A stretch of DNA of 18,495 nucleotides from an uncultured Bacteroidales bacterium. Lineage in GTDB: Bacteria > Bacteroidota > Bacteroidia > Bacteroidales > P3. Made by a program: the position numbers and the translations under genes. A model generated the notes under the pieces. That model was given only the letters and a program-made list of their open reading frames with translations, made no database searches and was not told the origin of the DNA. Shown here in pieces: positions 1 to 7,022 of the stretch (its first letter is position 1; each line of letters begins with the position of its first letter). The DNA lies in NCBI GenBank assembly GCA_937915785.1, contig CALGGY010000102.1, forward strand, positions 1 through 18,495, in the 5' to 3' direction.

Positions 1-138
1 GCCGGCGTCGCTGTGCGTGCCGGCGAGCCAGTGGCCTTTTTGGTCAGCACAGGCGCCACCAAAGGCGACCCCCATCTGCATTTCGAACTGTGGTACAGCG
101 GAAAACCTATCAACCCCCAACGCTATGTCAACTTCTGA
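1..138 (+). CDS. M23 family metallopeptidase, C-terminal end only (5' truncated by window)
   Basis: The window opens inside a plus-strand frame that reads 45 residues before a TGA at 136-138. It carries the sequence HLHFELW at residues 25-31 and ends KPINPQRYVNF. The H-x-H pair followed by FE and an aromatic residue is the second zinc-binding motif of LytM/M23 peptidoglycan endopeptidases, and a short Gly-Pro-Ile-x-Pro-type tail is usual after it. The preceding segment (AGVAVRAGEPVAF, then STGATKGDPHLH) matches the beta-barrel core of this fold. The protein is probably a periplasmic murein hydrolase or EnvC/NlpD-type activator; which of these cannot be told without the N-terminal part. It overlaps the dxr start by 14 bases, so the two are probably co-transcribed and translationally coupled. 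Confidence 0.85.
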   Translation, partial: AGVAVRAGEPVAFLVSTGATKGDPHLHFELWYSGKPINPQRYVNF

Positions 139-1312
139 TAACGATAAACAAACCCAACCCAAACGTATAGCCATCATCGGCTCCACCGGCTCCATAGGCT
201 GCCAGGCCCTGAACGTGATACGCCGCCACACCGACCTTTTCGCAGTGGAGGTGCTTACGGCAAACACCAACGCCGACCTGCTCGTAAGCCAGGCCATCGA
301 ATTCCAGCCCAATGCCGTGGTCATTGCCGACGAAACCAAATACCAGCAGGTGCAGCAGGCCCTTGCACAGCACGACATCAAAGTGTTTGCCGGAGAGGGT
401 TCCCTTGCCGACGTTATGGAGATGTCCACCATCGACACGGTGCTTACTGCCGTGGTGGGCTTTGCCGGACTTAAACCCACGCTGCGCGCCATTGAGTACG
501 GCAAAACCATTGCCATAGCCAACAAAGAGACCATGGTGGTGGCGGGCGAGATAGTAACCCGCATGGCAGTGCGGAAAAAGGTGGCCATACTTCCGGTGGA
601 CTCCGAACACTCGGCCATTTTCCAGTCCATAGTGGGCGAATGGCACAACCCCATCGAAAAAATACTGCTCACCGCTTCGGGAGGCCCTTTTTTTGGCAAA
701 AAAAGCGATTTTCTGGAAACCGTTACCGTGGCCGATGCCCTGCACCATCCCAACTGGCACATGGGCCGTAAAATAACTGTGGATTCCGCCACACTGATGA
801 ACAAAGGCCTTGAGGTGATAGAGGCCAAATGGCTGTTCGACGTGGCACCGCAGCAGATCGAGGTTGTGGTGCACCCGCAGTCCATAGTTCACTCGATGGT
901 GCAGTTTGCCGATGGCTCCATCAAAGCACAGCTCGGACTGCCCAACATGGAGCTGCCCATACTTTACGCCCTGTCGTTCCCGCACCGCACTGCCGACCCT
1001 GTGCCGCACCTCAATTTTGCCGACCACCCCACGCTGACCTTTGCCAAACCCGACCCCGACACTTTCGTCTGCCTCAGGCTGGCGTACGAGGCCATACAAC
1101 GAGGAGGTAACATGCCCTGCATAATGAATGCCGCCAACGAGGTGGCCGTAGCCGCTTTCCTGAACCGGAAAATTTCTTTCCTGCAAATACCCGAGGTTAT
1201 TGCCAATGCCATGAACACCGGCCTTTTTGTCGACAAACCCTCGCTCGACGACCTTCTGCAAACCGATGCCGAAATACGCCGACAAACCATTGATTATCTT
1301 AAAAACAAATAA
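125..1312 (+). CDS. dxr: 1-deoxy-D-xylulose 5-phosphate reductoisomerase (Dxr/IspC)
   Basis: This cytosolic enzyme converts DXP to 2-C-methyl-D-erythritol 4-phosphate with NADPH and a divalent metal. It is the committed step of the MEP isoprenoid pathway that feeds undecaprenyl phosphate and quinones. The 395-residue length is normal. Visible marks are the NADPH-binding GSTGSIG (19-25), NKETMVVAG (133-141), the metal-ligand stretch PVDSEHSAIFQ (D159, E161), SGGPFF (185-190), HPNWHMGRKITVDSATLMNKGLE (208-230, with E230 the third metal ligand) and HPQSIVHSMVQF (250-261). The start at 125 is chosen because it puts GSTGSIG near residue 20 as in the family. An ATG at 17 in the same frame would add 36 residues lying entirely inside the upstream peptidase gene. 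The start overlaps that gene's stop by 14 bases, and rseP follows after 15. Confidence 0.97.
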   Translation: MSTSDNDKQTQPKRIAIIGSTGSIGCQALNVIRRHTDLFAVEVLTANTNADLLVSQAIEFQPNAVVIADETKYQQVQQALAQHDIKVFAGEGSLADVMEMSTIDTVLTAVVGFAGLKPTLRAIEYGKTIAIANKETMVVAGEIVTRMAVRKKVAILPVDSEHSAIFQSIVGEWHNPIEKILLTASGGPFFGKKSDFLETVTVADALHHPNWHMGRKITVDSATLMNKGLEVIEAKWLFDVAPQQIEVVVHPQSIVHSMVQFADGSIKAQLGLPNMELPILYALSFPHRTADPVPHLNFADHPTLTFAKPDPDTFVCLRLAYEAIQRGGNMPCIMNAANEVAVAAFLNRKISFLQIPEVIANAMNTGLFVDKPSLDDLLQTDAEIRRQTIDYLKNK

Positions 1313-1327
1313 CATAAAACGCTGTAT

Positions 1328-2800
1328 ATGAAATTATTAGCACTACTACTCAGTCTTTCGTTCCTTGTTATCACCCACGAGTTCGGGCACTACTGCTTTG
1401 CACGTCTTTTCGGCTGTAGGGTGCGCCGGTTCTATATGTTTTTCAACTGGAAATTCTCCATACTGAAAGCCAAAAAGTTCGACGGCAAATGGCATTTTCT
1501 GTGGTTCAACGCCACCACTCCCAAGGAATGGGAGGAGAAAGAACCCGACAACACCCTGTGGGGCATTGGCTGGATACCGCTGGGCGGATACTGCGACATT
1601 GCCGGCATGATAGACGAAACCAAGTCCGCCGACGATATGGAAAGCGAACCCCAGCCATGGGAATATCGCTCCAAGCCCGCATGGCAGCGGTTGTGCATCA
1701 TCTCGGGCGGAGTGCTGGTAAATTTCATATCGGCATTGGTGATATACGCCGCCGTGTTTGCCCACTGGGGACAGGACGAGCTGCCTATGCGCAACGCCAC
1801 CATGGGCTACGACTACCACCAGATACTTATCGACGAAGGCCTGCAAAACGGCGACATGATTATCTGCATCGACAACGAGGAATTTTCCGACACCGTTGGC
1901 ATTGACGTGGTGATGAACAAACTTGCCCTGAGCAACCCCAAAGAGGTTACCGCGCAACGCACACTGCATATAACCGACACCATTTTTGCCACCGACACCG
2001 CTACGGGCGAGCAGTACATGGCCTCCATAGCCCAGCGCGACACCACCATGATGGTGGAGATAGAAATGTCGGGTAAGCTGCTCGAAAAAATAGGGCAGGA
2101 AAACCCCAAATACCTCATGCAGTTGCGCAGCCCATTTGTGGTTAAGGACTTTGTGGCAGGCAGCGTGGCCGAAAAAGCCGGCATTCAGATAGGCGACAGT
2201 GTGATAAGCATCAATGGCGTGCCTACACCATCCTACACCGAAATATCCGAAGCCTTGGCCGACAACGCAGGCACGGAGATAACGCTTGGTTTCTATCGCG
2301 GCGACACCCTGAAACAGCTGACTGTGCCTCTGGCCAGCGATGGCAAACTTGGTGTGATGCTCAAGTCGCCACTCGAAATTTTCGAGGTCAAACATATCGA
2401 CTACAACGTTTTCCAAGCCATACCGGCAGGCATAAAATACGGCTGCCAGACGCTGGTTACCTACGTTAGCTCGCTAAAAATATTGTTCACCAAAGGCGGA
2501 GCCTCGAACCTTGGCGGTTTTGGCACCATTGCCAGCGTGTTCCCCAAAGAGTGGGACTGGTACCAGTTCTGGACCATGACGGCGTTCCTTGCCATCATAC
2601 TTGCGTTTATGAACATCATACCCATTCCCGGACTCGACGGCGGCCACATAGTGTTCACCCTTTGGGAGATGATAACCCGCCGCAAACCCAGCGAAAAATT
2701 CCTCGAACGCGCACAGATGGTGGGCATGATACTGCTGTTCGCACTGCTTATCTTTGCCAACGGCAACGACCTGTGGCGCTGGCTGCGAGGCAAATTCTAA
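1328..2800 (+). CDS. rseP: RseP-family intramembrane site-2 metalloprotease
   Basis: This is an inner-membrane zinc protease of the M50B family, which cleaves transmembrane segments such as anti-sigma factors or remnant signal peptides. The first helix carries HEFGH at residues 17-21 (the HExxH zinc site). The third zinc ligand lies in PIPGLDGGHI near the C-terminus (D437), the LDG motif of the family. SGGVLVNF (126-133) is the conserved segment following the second helix. Between them sit two PDZ-like regions: a degenerate one around 160-215 and a clear one at about 270-335 (KAGIQIGDSVISINGVP). At 490 residues it is somewhat longer than E. coli RseP (about 450). It lies 15 bases after dxr and 3 bases before the permease. 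No anti-sigma factor is encoded in the window, so the substrate is unknown. Confidence 0.95.
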   Translation: MKLLALLLSLSFLVITHEFGHYCFARLFGCRVRRFYMFFNWKFSILKAKKFDGKWHFLWFNATTPKEWEEKEPDNTLWGIGWIPLGGYCDIAGMIDETKSADDMESEPQPWEYRSKPAWQRLCIISGGVLVNFISALVIYAAVFAHWGQDELPMRNATMGYDYHQILIDEGLQNGDMIICIDNEEFSDTVGIDVVMNKLALSNPKEVTAQRTLHITDTIFATDTATGEQYMASIAQRDTTMMVEIEMSGKLLEKIGQENPKYLMQLRSPFVVKDFVAGSVAEKAGIQIGDSVISINGVPTPSYTEISEALADNAGTEITLGFYRGDTLKQLTVPLASDGKLGVMLKSPLEIFEVKHIDYNVFQAIPAGIKYGCQTLVTYVSSLKILFTKGGASNLGGFGTIASVFPKEWDWYQFWTMTAFLAIILAFMNIIPIPGLDGGHIVFTLWEMITRRKPSEKFLERAQMVGMILLFALLIFANGNDLWRWLRGKF

Positions 2801-2803
2801 ACT

Positions 2804-4246
2804 ATGAAAAAGATAGACCGGCTTATAATAAAATCCTTCATTGGACCGCTGCTGCTCACCTTCGCCCTTGCGGTGTTTGTGCTGCTGATGAATTTCCTGT
2901 GGAAATACGTCGACGACCTTGTGGGGCGCGGTCTCGACATGTGGGTTATAGCCAAGCTGCTTTTCTATGCCTCCATAACCTTTGTTCCCATGGCCTTGCC
3001 CATAGCCACCCTGTTCGCCTCCATTATGACAATGGGCAATTTTGGCGAAAAATACGAGCTGGTGGCCATGAAAGCTGGCGGCATATCCGTAAGGCGCATA
3101 ATGCTCCCGCTGGTCATCATAGTGGTATTGATAACAATTCTGGCTTTCGGCTTTGCCAACAACATAATGCCATACGCTGTGCTGCAGCAAAAACGCACTC
3201 TCTATTCCATCACCAACACCAAACCTGCCATCAACATTAAGCCCAGCGAGTACTATGCGGGCATCGAAGGCTATGTGATACGTGTTGACGAAAAGGACAA
3301 GCACGACGACAAAACCCTCTACGGCATAACCATTTACGACCACACCGATGGAATGGGCAACAACTGTGTTACGGTGGCCGAAAAAGGCGAAATGCTGACA
3401 ACCCCCGACGGGCAGTTCATGATTTTCAACATGTACAACGGATACTCGTACCGCGAGGATCTGAAAGGCGAAAACTGGGTGTCGCGCCCGATGACCCGCG
3501 TTAAATTCGACCGGCAGCAGATAAAGTTCGACTTGTCGGGGTTCGGACTTGCCTCCGTTGACGACGATTTTTTCAAAGGCAGTTACCAGATGATGAACGT
3601 GCTGCAGCTCGACGAAGCTATCGACACCCTTGAGCGGGAGCAGGACGGCAAACGTGCCGATTTTGTGCGGCTTATCAACTCGCGCATGAGCACCTACACC
3701 ATGGTTTGCGACAACGACTCGCTGGCACAGGCCCGTAAAAAGAAATACGACTACCGTAAAATACTCGACACCCTCGGCGACGAGGCTTTGCGCCATGTGC
3801 ACAGGGCCGCGCTGCACAACGCACGTATGGCTACCGAGGACATAGGAATGTACGACCAGATGCGCAGCGGCGACCGCGAATACATCAACAAGCACTATAT
3901 CGAGTGGCATCAGAAATTCACCCTCTCGTTTGCCTGCTTTGTGCTGTTCCTTATCGGGGCCCCGTTCGGTTCCATCATCCGCAAAGGCGGGTTGGGCTGG
4001 CCGCTGGTGGCGTCGGTAATGTTTTTCCTTATCTATTATGTTATAACCACCATTGCCCGCAAGGCCATCATAGAGAGCGCTTTGCCCACCATCGGCATGT
4101 GGATATCCACCGCAGTGTTGCTGCCATTAGGCATACTGCTCACCTTAAAGGCCACCACCGACTCGCCTCTGTTCGACGCTTCGAGCTGGCGCAAATTCTT
4201 CGAAAAACACCGGCCTTTCGGCAAAGACACACAAAATGACAAATAA
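2804..4246 (+). CDS. YjgP/YjgQ family permease (LptF/LptG-like LPS exporter subunit)
   Basis: LptF and LptG form the transmembrane part of the LptB2FG ABC transporter that extracts lipopolysaccharide from the inner membrane. Helices are visible at about 12-33, 51-77 and 100-120. The family signature NFGEKYELVAMKAGGISVRRI (79-99) is the cytoplasmic coupling region that contacts LptB. Three more helices lie in the last 120 residues, beginning TLSFACFVLFLIGAPFG and continuing to about residue 450. The central part is the periplasmic jellyroll. At 480 residues it is about 110 longer than the E. coli proteins; the extra length is mostly a charged, helix-prone stretch between the jellyroll and the fourth helix (about 255-360). 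The sequence alone does not settle F versus G, so no symbol is given. It starts 3 bases after rseP and a glycosyltransferase follows 14 bases later. Confidence 0.9.
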   Translation: MKKIDRLIIKSFIGPLLLTFALAVFVLLMNFLWKYVDDLVGRGLDMWVIAKLLFYASITFVPMALPIATLFASIMTMGNFGEKYELVAMKAGGISVRRIMLPLVIIVVLITILAFGFANNIMPYAVLQQKRTLYSITNTKPAINIKPSEYYAGIEGYVIRVDEKDKHDDKTLYGITIYDHTDGMGNNCVTVAEKGEMLTTPDGQFMIFNMYNGYSYREDLKGENWVSRPMTRVKFDRQQIKFDLSGFGLASVDDDFFKGSYQMMNVLQLDEAIDTLEREQDGKRADFVRLINSRMSTYTMVCDNDSLAQARKKKYDYRKILDTLGDEALRHVHRAALHNARMATEDIGMYDQMRSGDREYINKHYIEWHQKFTLSFACFVLFLIGAPFGSIIRKGGLGWPLVASVMFFLIYYVITTIARKAIIESALPTIGMWISTAVLLPLGILLTLKATTDSPLFDASSWRKFFEKHRPFGKDTQNDK

Positions 4247-4260
4247 CCATCCTTTTAGAT

Positions 4261-5451
4261 ATGAGAATTCTTCAATTGTGCAGCAAACCCCCTTACCCGC
4301 CCGTTGACGGAGGAACTCTTGCCATGAACAGCATCACTTCGGGGCTGATAGCGGCAGGCCATCAGGTGAAGGTGTTTTCTGTGGAGTCGGACAAGCACGA
4401 GGTGAACCACCGGCTGGTAACCGATGATTATGCGCTTGCCACCGATTTCGAGTCGGTGCGCATCGACCTGAAAATACATCCGCTAAGTGCCTTTGTGGCA
4501 TGGCTAACAGGCGAGTCGTACCATGTGAAACGTTTCAAATCAAAAGCATTTGCCAAAAAACTGACCGAAATACTGCAAAAAAACACCTACGATGTGGTGC
4601 ATGTGGAGAGCCTTTTCCTTACCCCATACCTTCCGGTGATACGTAGTTTCAGCAAAGCCAAGGTGGTGCTAAGGGCGCACAACGTGGAACACCTTATCTG
4701 GCAACGGCTGGCCGCATGTACCGGAAACCCGCTCAAGCGCAGCTACCTCAAACACTTGTCGCTTACGCTGAAAAACTACGAGCTGGCGCATATCGGCGAT
4801 TACGACGGCATAGTGTGCATCACCGCCAAGGACATGGACTATTTCCGTGCCAATGGCTGCACCAAGCCTATGGCAGCCATCCCTTTCGGCATCGATTATA
4901 TCGACGACATAGAGTACGCACAGGAGGAGGAGAACAGCCTTTTTCACATTGGCTCCATGGACTGGCAGCCTAACCGCGAGGGCATACAGTGGCTGCTGGA
5001 CGACGTGTGGCCGCTCGTGAACAGCCAACTGCCGCAGGCACGCCTCTACCTGGCCGGACGCAAAATGCCTCAAAAGTTGCTCAAAGCCAAATACCCAAAT
5101 GTGTCGATAGTGGGCGAAATTCCTGATTCAATGTATTTTATCGCCACAAAAAAGATAAATATCGTGCCGCTGCTTTCGGGTAGCGGTATCAGGGTTAAGA
5201 TAATAGAGGCCATGTCGGCAGGCAAAGTGGTTATCTCCACATCGGTGGGGGCCGAGGGCATAGACTATACCGACGGTACCGACATACTTATTGCCAACAC
5301 CCCGCAGGAGTTTGTGGCGCATATCAAACGTTGCCTCGCCGATACCAATTATTGCCGCACCATCGGCGACAATGCACGGAAACTGATTCGCGAGGAGTAT
5401 AGTACCGAAAAAACCACCGCCGAGCTGCTCGATTTCTACGGAAGTTTGTAG
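4261..5451 (+). CDS. Glycosyltransferase, GT4-like (GT-B fold)
   Basis: This looks like a cytoplasmic or membrane-associated sugar transferase acting in envelope glycan or LPS assembly; donor and acceptor are unknown. The N-terminus MRILQLCSKPPYPPVDGG with LIAAGHQVKVFSVES is the acceptor-side Rossmann domain of GT-B enzymes with its glycine-rich loop. The C-terminal half has HIGSMDWQPNREGIQWLLDD (about 224-243) and the donor-binding run PLLSGSGIRVKIIEAMSAGK (about 303-322), followed by VISTSVGAEGI. That arrangement, with the Glu of KIIEAMSAGK contacting the nucleotide sugar, is typical of GT4 and of relatives annotated as glycosyltransferase family 1. The 396-residue length is normal. It is the last gene of the plus-strand operon. 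No clear terminator follows; a 5-bp stem (CTGAC/GTCAG, 5471-5485) lacks a T-tract. Confidence 0.9.
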   Translation: MRILQLCSKPPYPPVDGGTLAMNSITSGLIAAGHQVKVFSVESDKHEVNHRLVTDDYALATDFESVRIDLKIHPLSAFVAWLTGESYHVKRFKSKAFAKKLTEILQKNTYDVVHVESLFLTPYLPVIRSFSKAKVVLRAHNVEHLIWQRLAACTGNPLKRSYLKHLSLTLKNYELAHIGDYDGIVCITAKDMDYFRANGCTKPMAAIPFGIDYIDDIEYAQEEENSLFHIGSMDWQPNREGIQWLLDDVWPLVNSQLPQARLYLAGRKMPQKLLKAKYPNVSIVGEIPDSMYFIATKKINIVPLLSGSGIRVKIIEAMSAGKVVISTSVGAEGIDYTDGTDILIANTPQEFVAHIKRCLADTNYCRTIGDNARKLIREEYSTEKTTAELLDFYGSL

Positions 5452-5498
5452 TTTTTTTGCTTTGTTGTGTCTGACAAACAGTCAGTTGTGAAAAAATA

Positions 5499-5530
5499 TT
5501 TGTTTTTTTTGACAAAAAACTATAACTTTG
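5499..5530 (+). promoter_or_regulatory. Bacteroidota-type promoter for the small-protein/GYF_2 unit
   Basis: TTTG at 5499-5502 is followed after 20 bases by TAACTTTG at 5523-5530. This matches the Bacteroides sigma-ABfr consensus (TTTG, 19-21 bases, TAnnTTTG) at every defined position. Transcription should begin near 5535, leaving an A/T-rich leader of about 24 bases before the ATG at 5559. A small dyad (CTGAC, 5 bases, GTCAG, 5471-5485) lies just upstream and could be incidental. Confidence 0.75.
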
Positions 5531-5558
5531 CAACCGCATTTAAAATTATTTAAGTTTT

Positions 5559-5744
5559 ATGAAAGCTTTTTCTATCATTGCCGACATTGTTGTAATGATA
5601 AGTCTGATTATCACAATGGCGTTGCTTAGTGTTGCCCTGACAGATGTTTGGACAGTGTGTCTGGTGTTTATTTTTTTGTTCCTCATTGTTTTTTTGCTAT
5701 TCTGCATTTTTGCTACAATTCACGCATTTAAAAGAAAATCATGA
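5559..5744 (+). CDS. Small two-helix membrane protein, 61 aa, unknown function
   Basis: I do not recognise this protein. It is almost entirely hydrophobic, with two predicted membrane helices at about residues 5-27 and 32-54. A very short polar turn containing D29 separates them, and the C-terminal tail HAFKRKS is basic. By the positive-inside rule both termini would be cytoplasmic, forming a hairpin. Support for its being real comes from the consensus promoter upstream, the A/T-rich leader, and the 4-base ATGA overlap (5741-5744) with the next gene, which suggests translational coupling. Base composition is more A/T-rich than the preceding operon. It probably works with the GYF_2 protein, but this is inferred only from position. 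Confidence 0.7.
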   Translation: MKAFSIIADIVVMISLIITMALLSVALTDVWTVCLVFIFLFLIVFLLFCIFATIHAFKRKS

Positions 5745-6208
5745 GCATTATGGAATATTACTACTATTTGAACGGCACCCAGTTTGGCCCGGTACCTATG
5801 GAAGCAATGCGTTCGAGGATAGACTGCAGTACCCTTGTTTGGCGCGAAGGATTGGACAATTGGCAGCCGGCGGGATCGCTGCCAGAACTAACTCCTATTT
5901 TTGCGCAAAATGTGCAACCGCCGATAATACAAGGCGGTAGATTGAGGGATTTTTCGAAAACTACCAAAGTGTTCGCAATTTTTGGGATAATTCTTTCGTC
6001 CATTATGTTGCTTATCAGCATCATACTATTATTCTCTGAACCTGACAGGAATTGGAATTACTATTATCGTTACTACTATTATGGGGTTGACTATCGTTGG
6101 GGGTTCTTTTATTTTATGTTGTCGTTTTTTCTGCTGGTGTTCTCTATAATTACGCTTGTAAAATCGAGCAACGCTTTGCGCAAAAAACGCCAGATGGGGT
6201 ATAGATAG
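5741..6208 (+). CDS. GYF_2 (DUF4339) domain membrane protein with tyrosine-rich loop
   Basis: The N-terminal 50 residues fit the GYF_2 domain: EYYYYLNGTQFGPVPMEAM (5-23), then LVWREGLDNWQPAGSLPEL (32-50). The spaced G-P and the W-x-x-G-x-x-x-W pattern are its hallmarks; related domains bind peptides. A linker leads to two membrane helices at about 77-99 and 121-141. Between them is an odd aromatic loop, residues 104-120, with eight tyrosines (107-109, 111-114, 118) and two tryptophans. The tail is basic (RKKRQMGYR). Helix orientation would place both the GYF_2 domain and the tail in the cytoplasm, with the aromatic loop outside. The start overlaps the small-protein stop by 4 bases; an in-frame ATG at 5750 is an alternative and would put EYYYYLNG directly at the N-terminus. 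Function is unknown. Confidence 0.85.
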   Translation: MSIMEYYYYLNGTQFGPVPMEAMRSRIDCSTLVWREGLDNWQPAGSLPELTPIFAQNVQPPIIQGGRLRDFSKTTKVFAIFGIILSSIMLLISIILLFSEPDRNWNYYYRYYYYGVDYRWGFFYFMLSFFLLVFSIITLVKSSNALRKKRQMGYR

Positions 6209-6245
6209 CCAATGAGTTATAGCAACCCAAATACAATAAAAAAAA

Positions 6246-6274
6246 TGTGGCACAAATGTGCCACACTTTTTTTT
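6246..6274. terminator. Bidirectional intrinsic terminator between convergent genes
   Basis: A perfect 8-bp stem, TGTGGCAC (6246-6253) and GTGCCACA (6258-6265), closes an AAAT loop and is followed by C and eight T (6267-6274). On the other side it is preceded by a run of eight A (6238-6245), which reads as a T-tract on the minus strand. It therefore ends both the GYF_2 transcript (stop at 6208) and the minus-strand OmpH-like transcript, whose stop codon lies at 6293. Confidence 0.92.
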
Positions 6275-6292
6275 ATTGTCGGAGTATGAGGA

Positions 6293-7000
6293 TTATTTAT
6301 TCTCTTTTTCTTTGTCGTTCTTTTTCAGGTTGCGGTATTCCTCGTTCAGTCCGTCGATAATTGGGCGGGTTATGTCGAGGGTGCTGTCCATATAAAGTAC
6401 CGGGCTTTCGGAGTACGATTTTTTCAGAATTACCGTAAAATTGTCGTGTTTGGCGTTGTAGTCGCGGATGTAGGCGTAAACGGCGTCCATCATTTTTTTC
6501 TGTTCAACGGAGATAACGCTTTCCAGTTTCTGTTGTTCGGCCAAGAGCTGGTTTTCGAGTTTCTGCAGCTCGTCGGCACGTTTTTTTAGCGATTCTTCGT
6601 TTTTTTTCTGTTCGGTAAGTGTCATGTTGGCGCCGGTTTTTAGGTAGGTGTTGTAGTCTTCTTGAAATTTTGCGGCTTTGGTTTTGTAGTTGTTGTCGAG
6701 TTTGGCAAAATGCTGTACTTTGTCGTTCAGCTCCACGGCGTAGTCGTATTGGGCAATGAGCGAGTCGGTGTCGATATAACCCACGGTGATGCCGCCAGTG
6801 GTGGATGCCGTTGCCCGTCGGGCGGGCTGTTGTTGTGCCGGTTTGCTGCAGAAATGCAGCACAAACAGCACCACAACGGCTGCCAGCAGCACTATGTTAA
6901 GTATTGTCTGGAAACTTTTGCATCCGCATTTTTTCTTTTCGTTGCCACAAGCGTTGTTTTGTTCTTCCACTTGCATGCTGTTGTTTTGATTTTCTTCCAT
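6293..7000 (-). CDS. OmpH/Skp-family protein with N-terminal membrane anchor
   Basis: OmpH/Skp proteins are periplasmic chaperones that hold unfolded outer-membrane proteins between coiled-coil arms. The domain begins at about residue 73 with VGYIDTDSLIAQYDYAVEL, the usual VDxxxxxxxY opening. It continues through a long charged coiled coil (about 95-175, rich in K, E, Q and N) to a C-terminal alpha/beta part (NFTVILKKSYSESPVLYM) that fits the end of the Skp fold. Unlike classic Skp (about 160 residues with a cleaved signal peptide), this 235-residue protein starts with a polar Asn/Gln/Glu-rich segment containing a Cys cluster (C18, C25, C27). One helix (30-50) follows, with no evident cleavage site, so it should stay anchored in the inner membrane. 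It lies 22 bases downstream of gltX and is probably co-transcribed. The bidirectional terminator follows. Confidence 0.85.
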   Translation of the reverse strand: MEENQNNSMQVEEQNNACGNEKKKCGCKSFQTILNIVLLAAVVVLFVLHFCSKPAQQQPARRATASTTGGITVGYIDTDSLIAQYDYAVELNDKVQHFAKLDNNYKTKAAKFQEDYNTYLKTGANMTLTEQKKNEESLKKRADELQKLENQLLAEQQKLESVISVEQKKMMDAVYAYIRDYNAKHDNFTVILKKSYSESPVLYMDSTLDITRPIIDGLNEEYRNLKKNDKEKENK

Positions 7001-7022
7001 TGTGTTGATTTTTAACAGATTA

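Noticed and set aside
2474..3910. 478-codon open frame on the minus strand
   Set aside because: It lies antisense to rseP and the YjgP/YjgQ permease, both recognised by motifs. Its product is rich in His, Val and Tyr with no family pattern, as expected of a shadow frame in this base composition.
5471..5485. Stem-loop CTGAC/GTCAG as terminator of the plus-strand operon
   Set aside because: The stem is only 5 bp, and neither strand has a T-tract directly after it.
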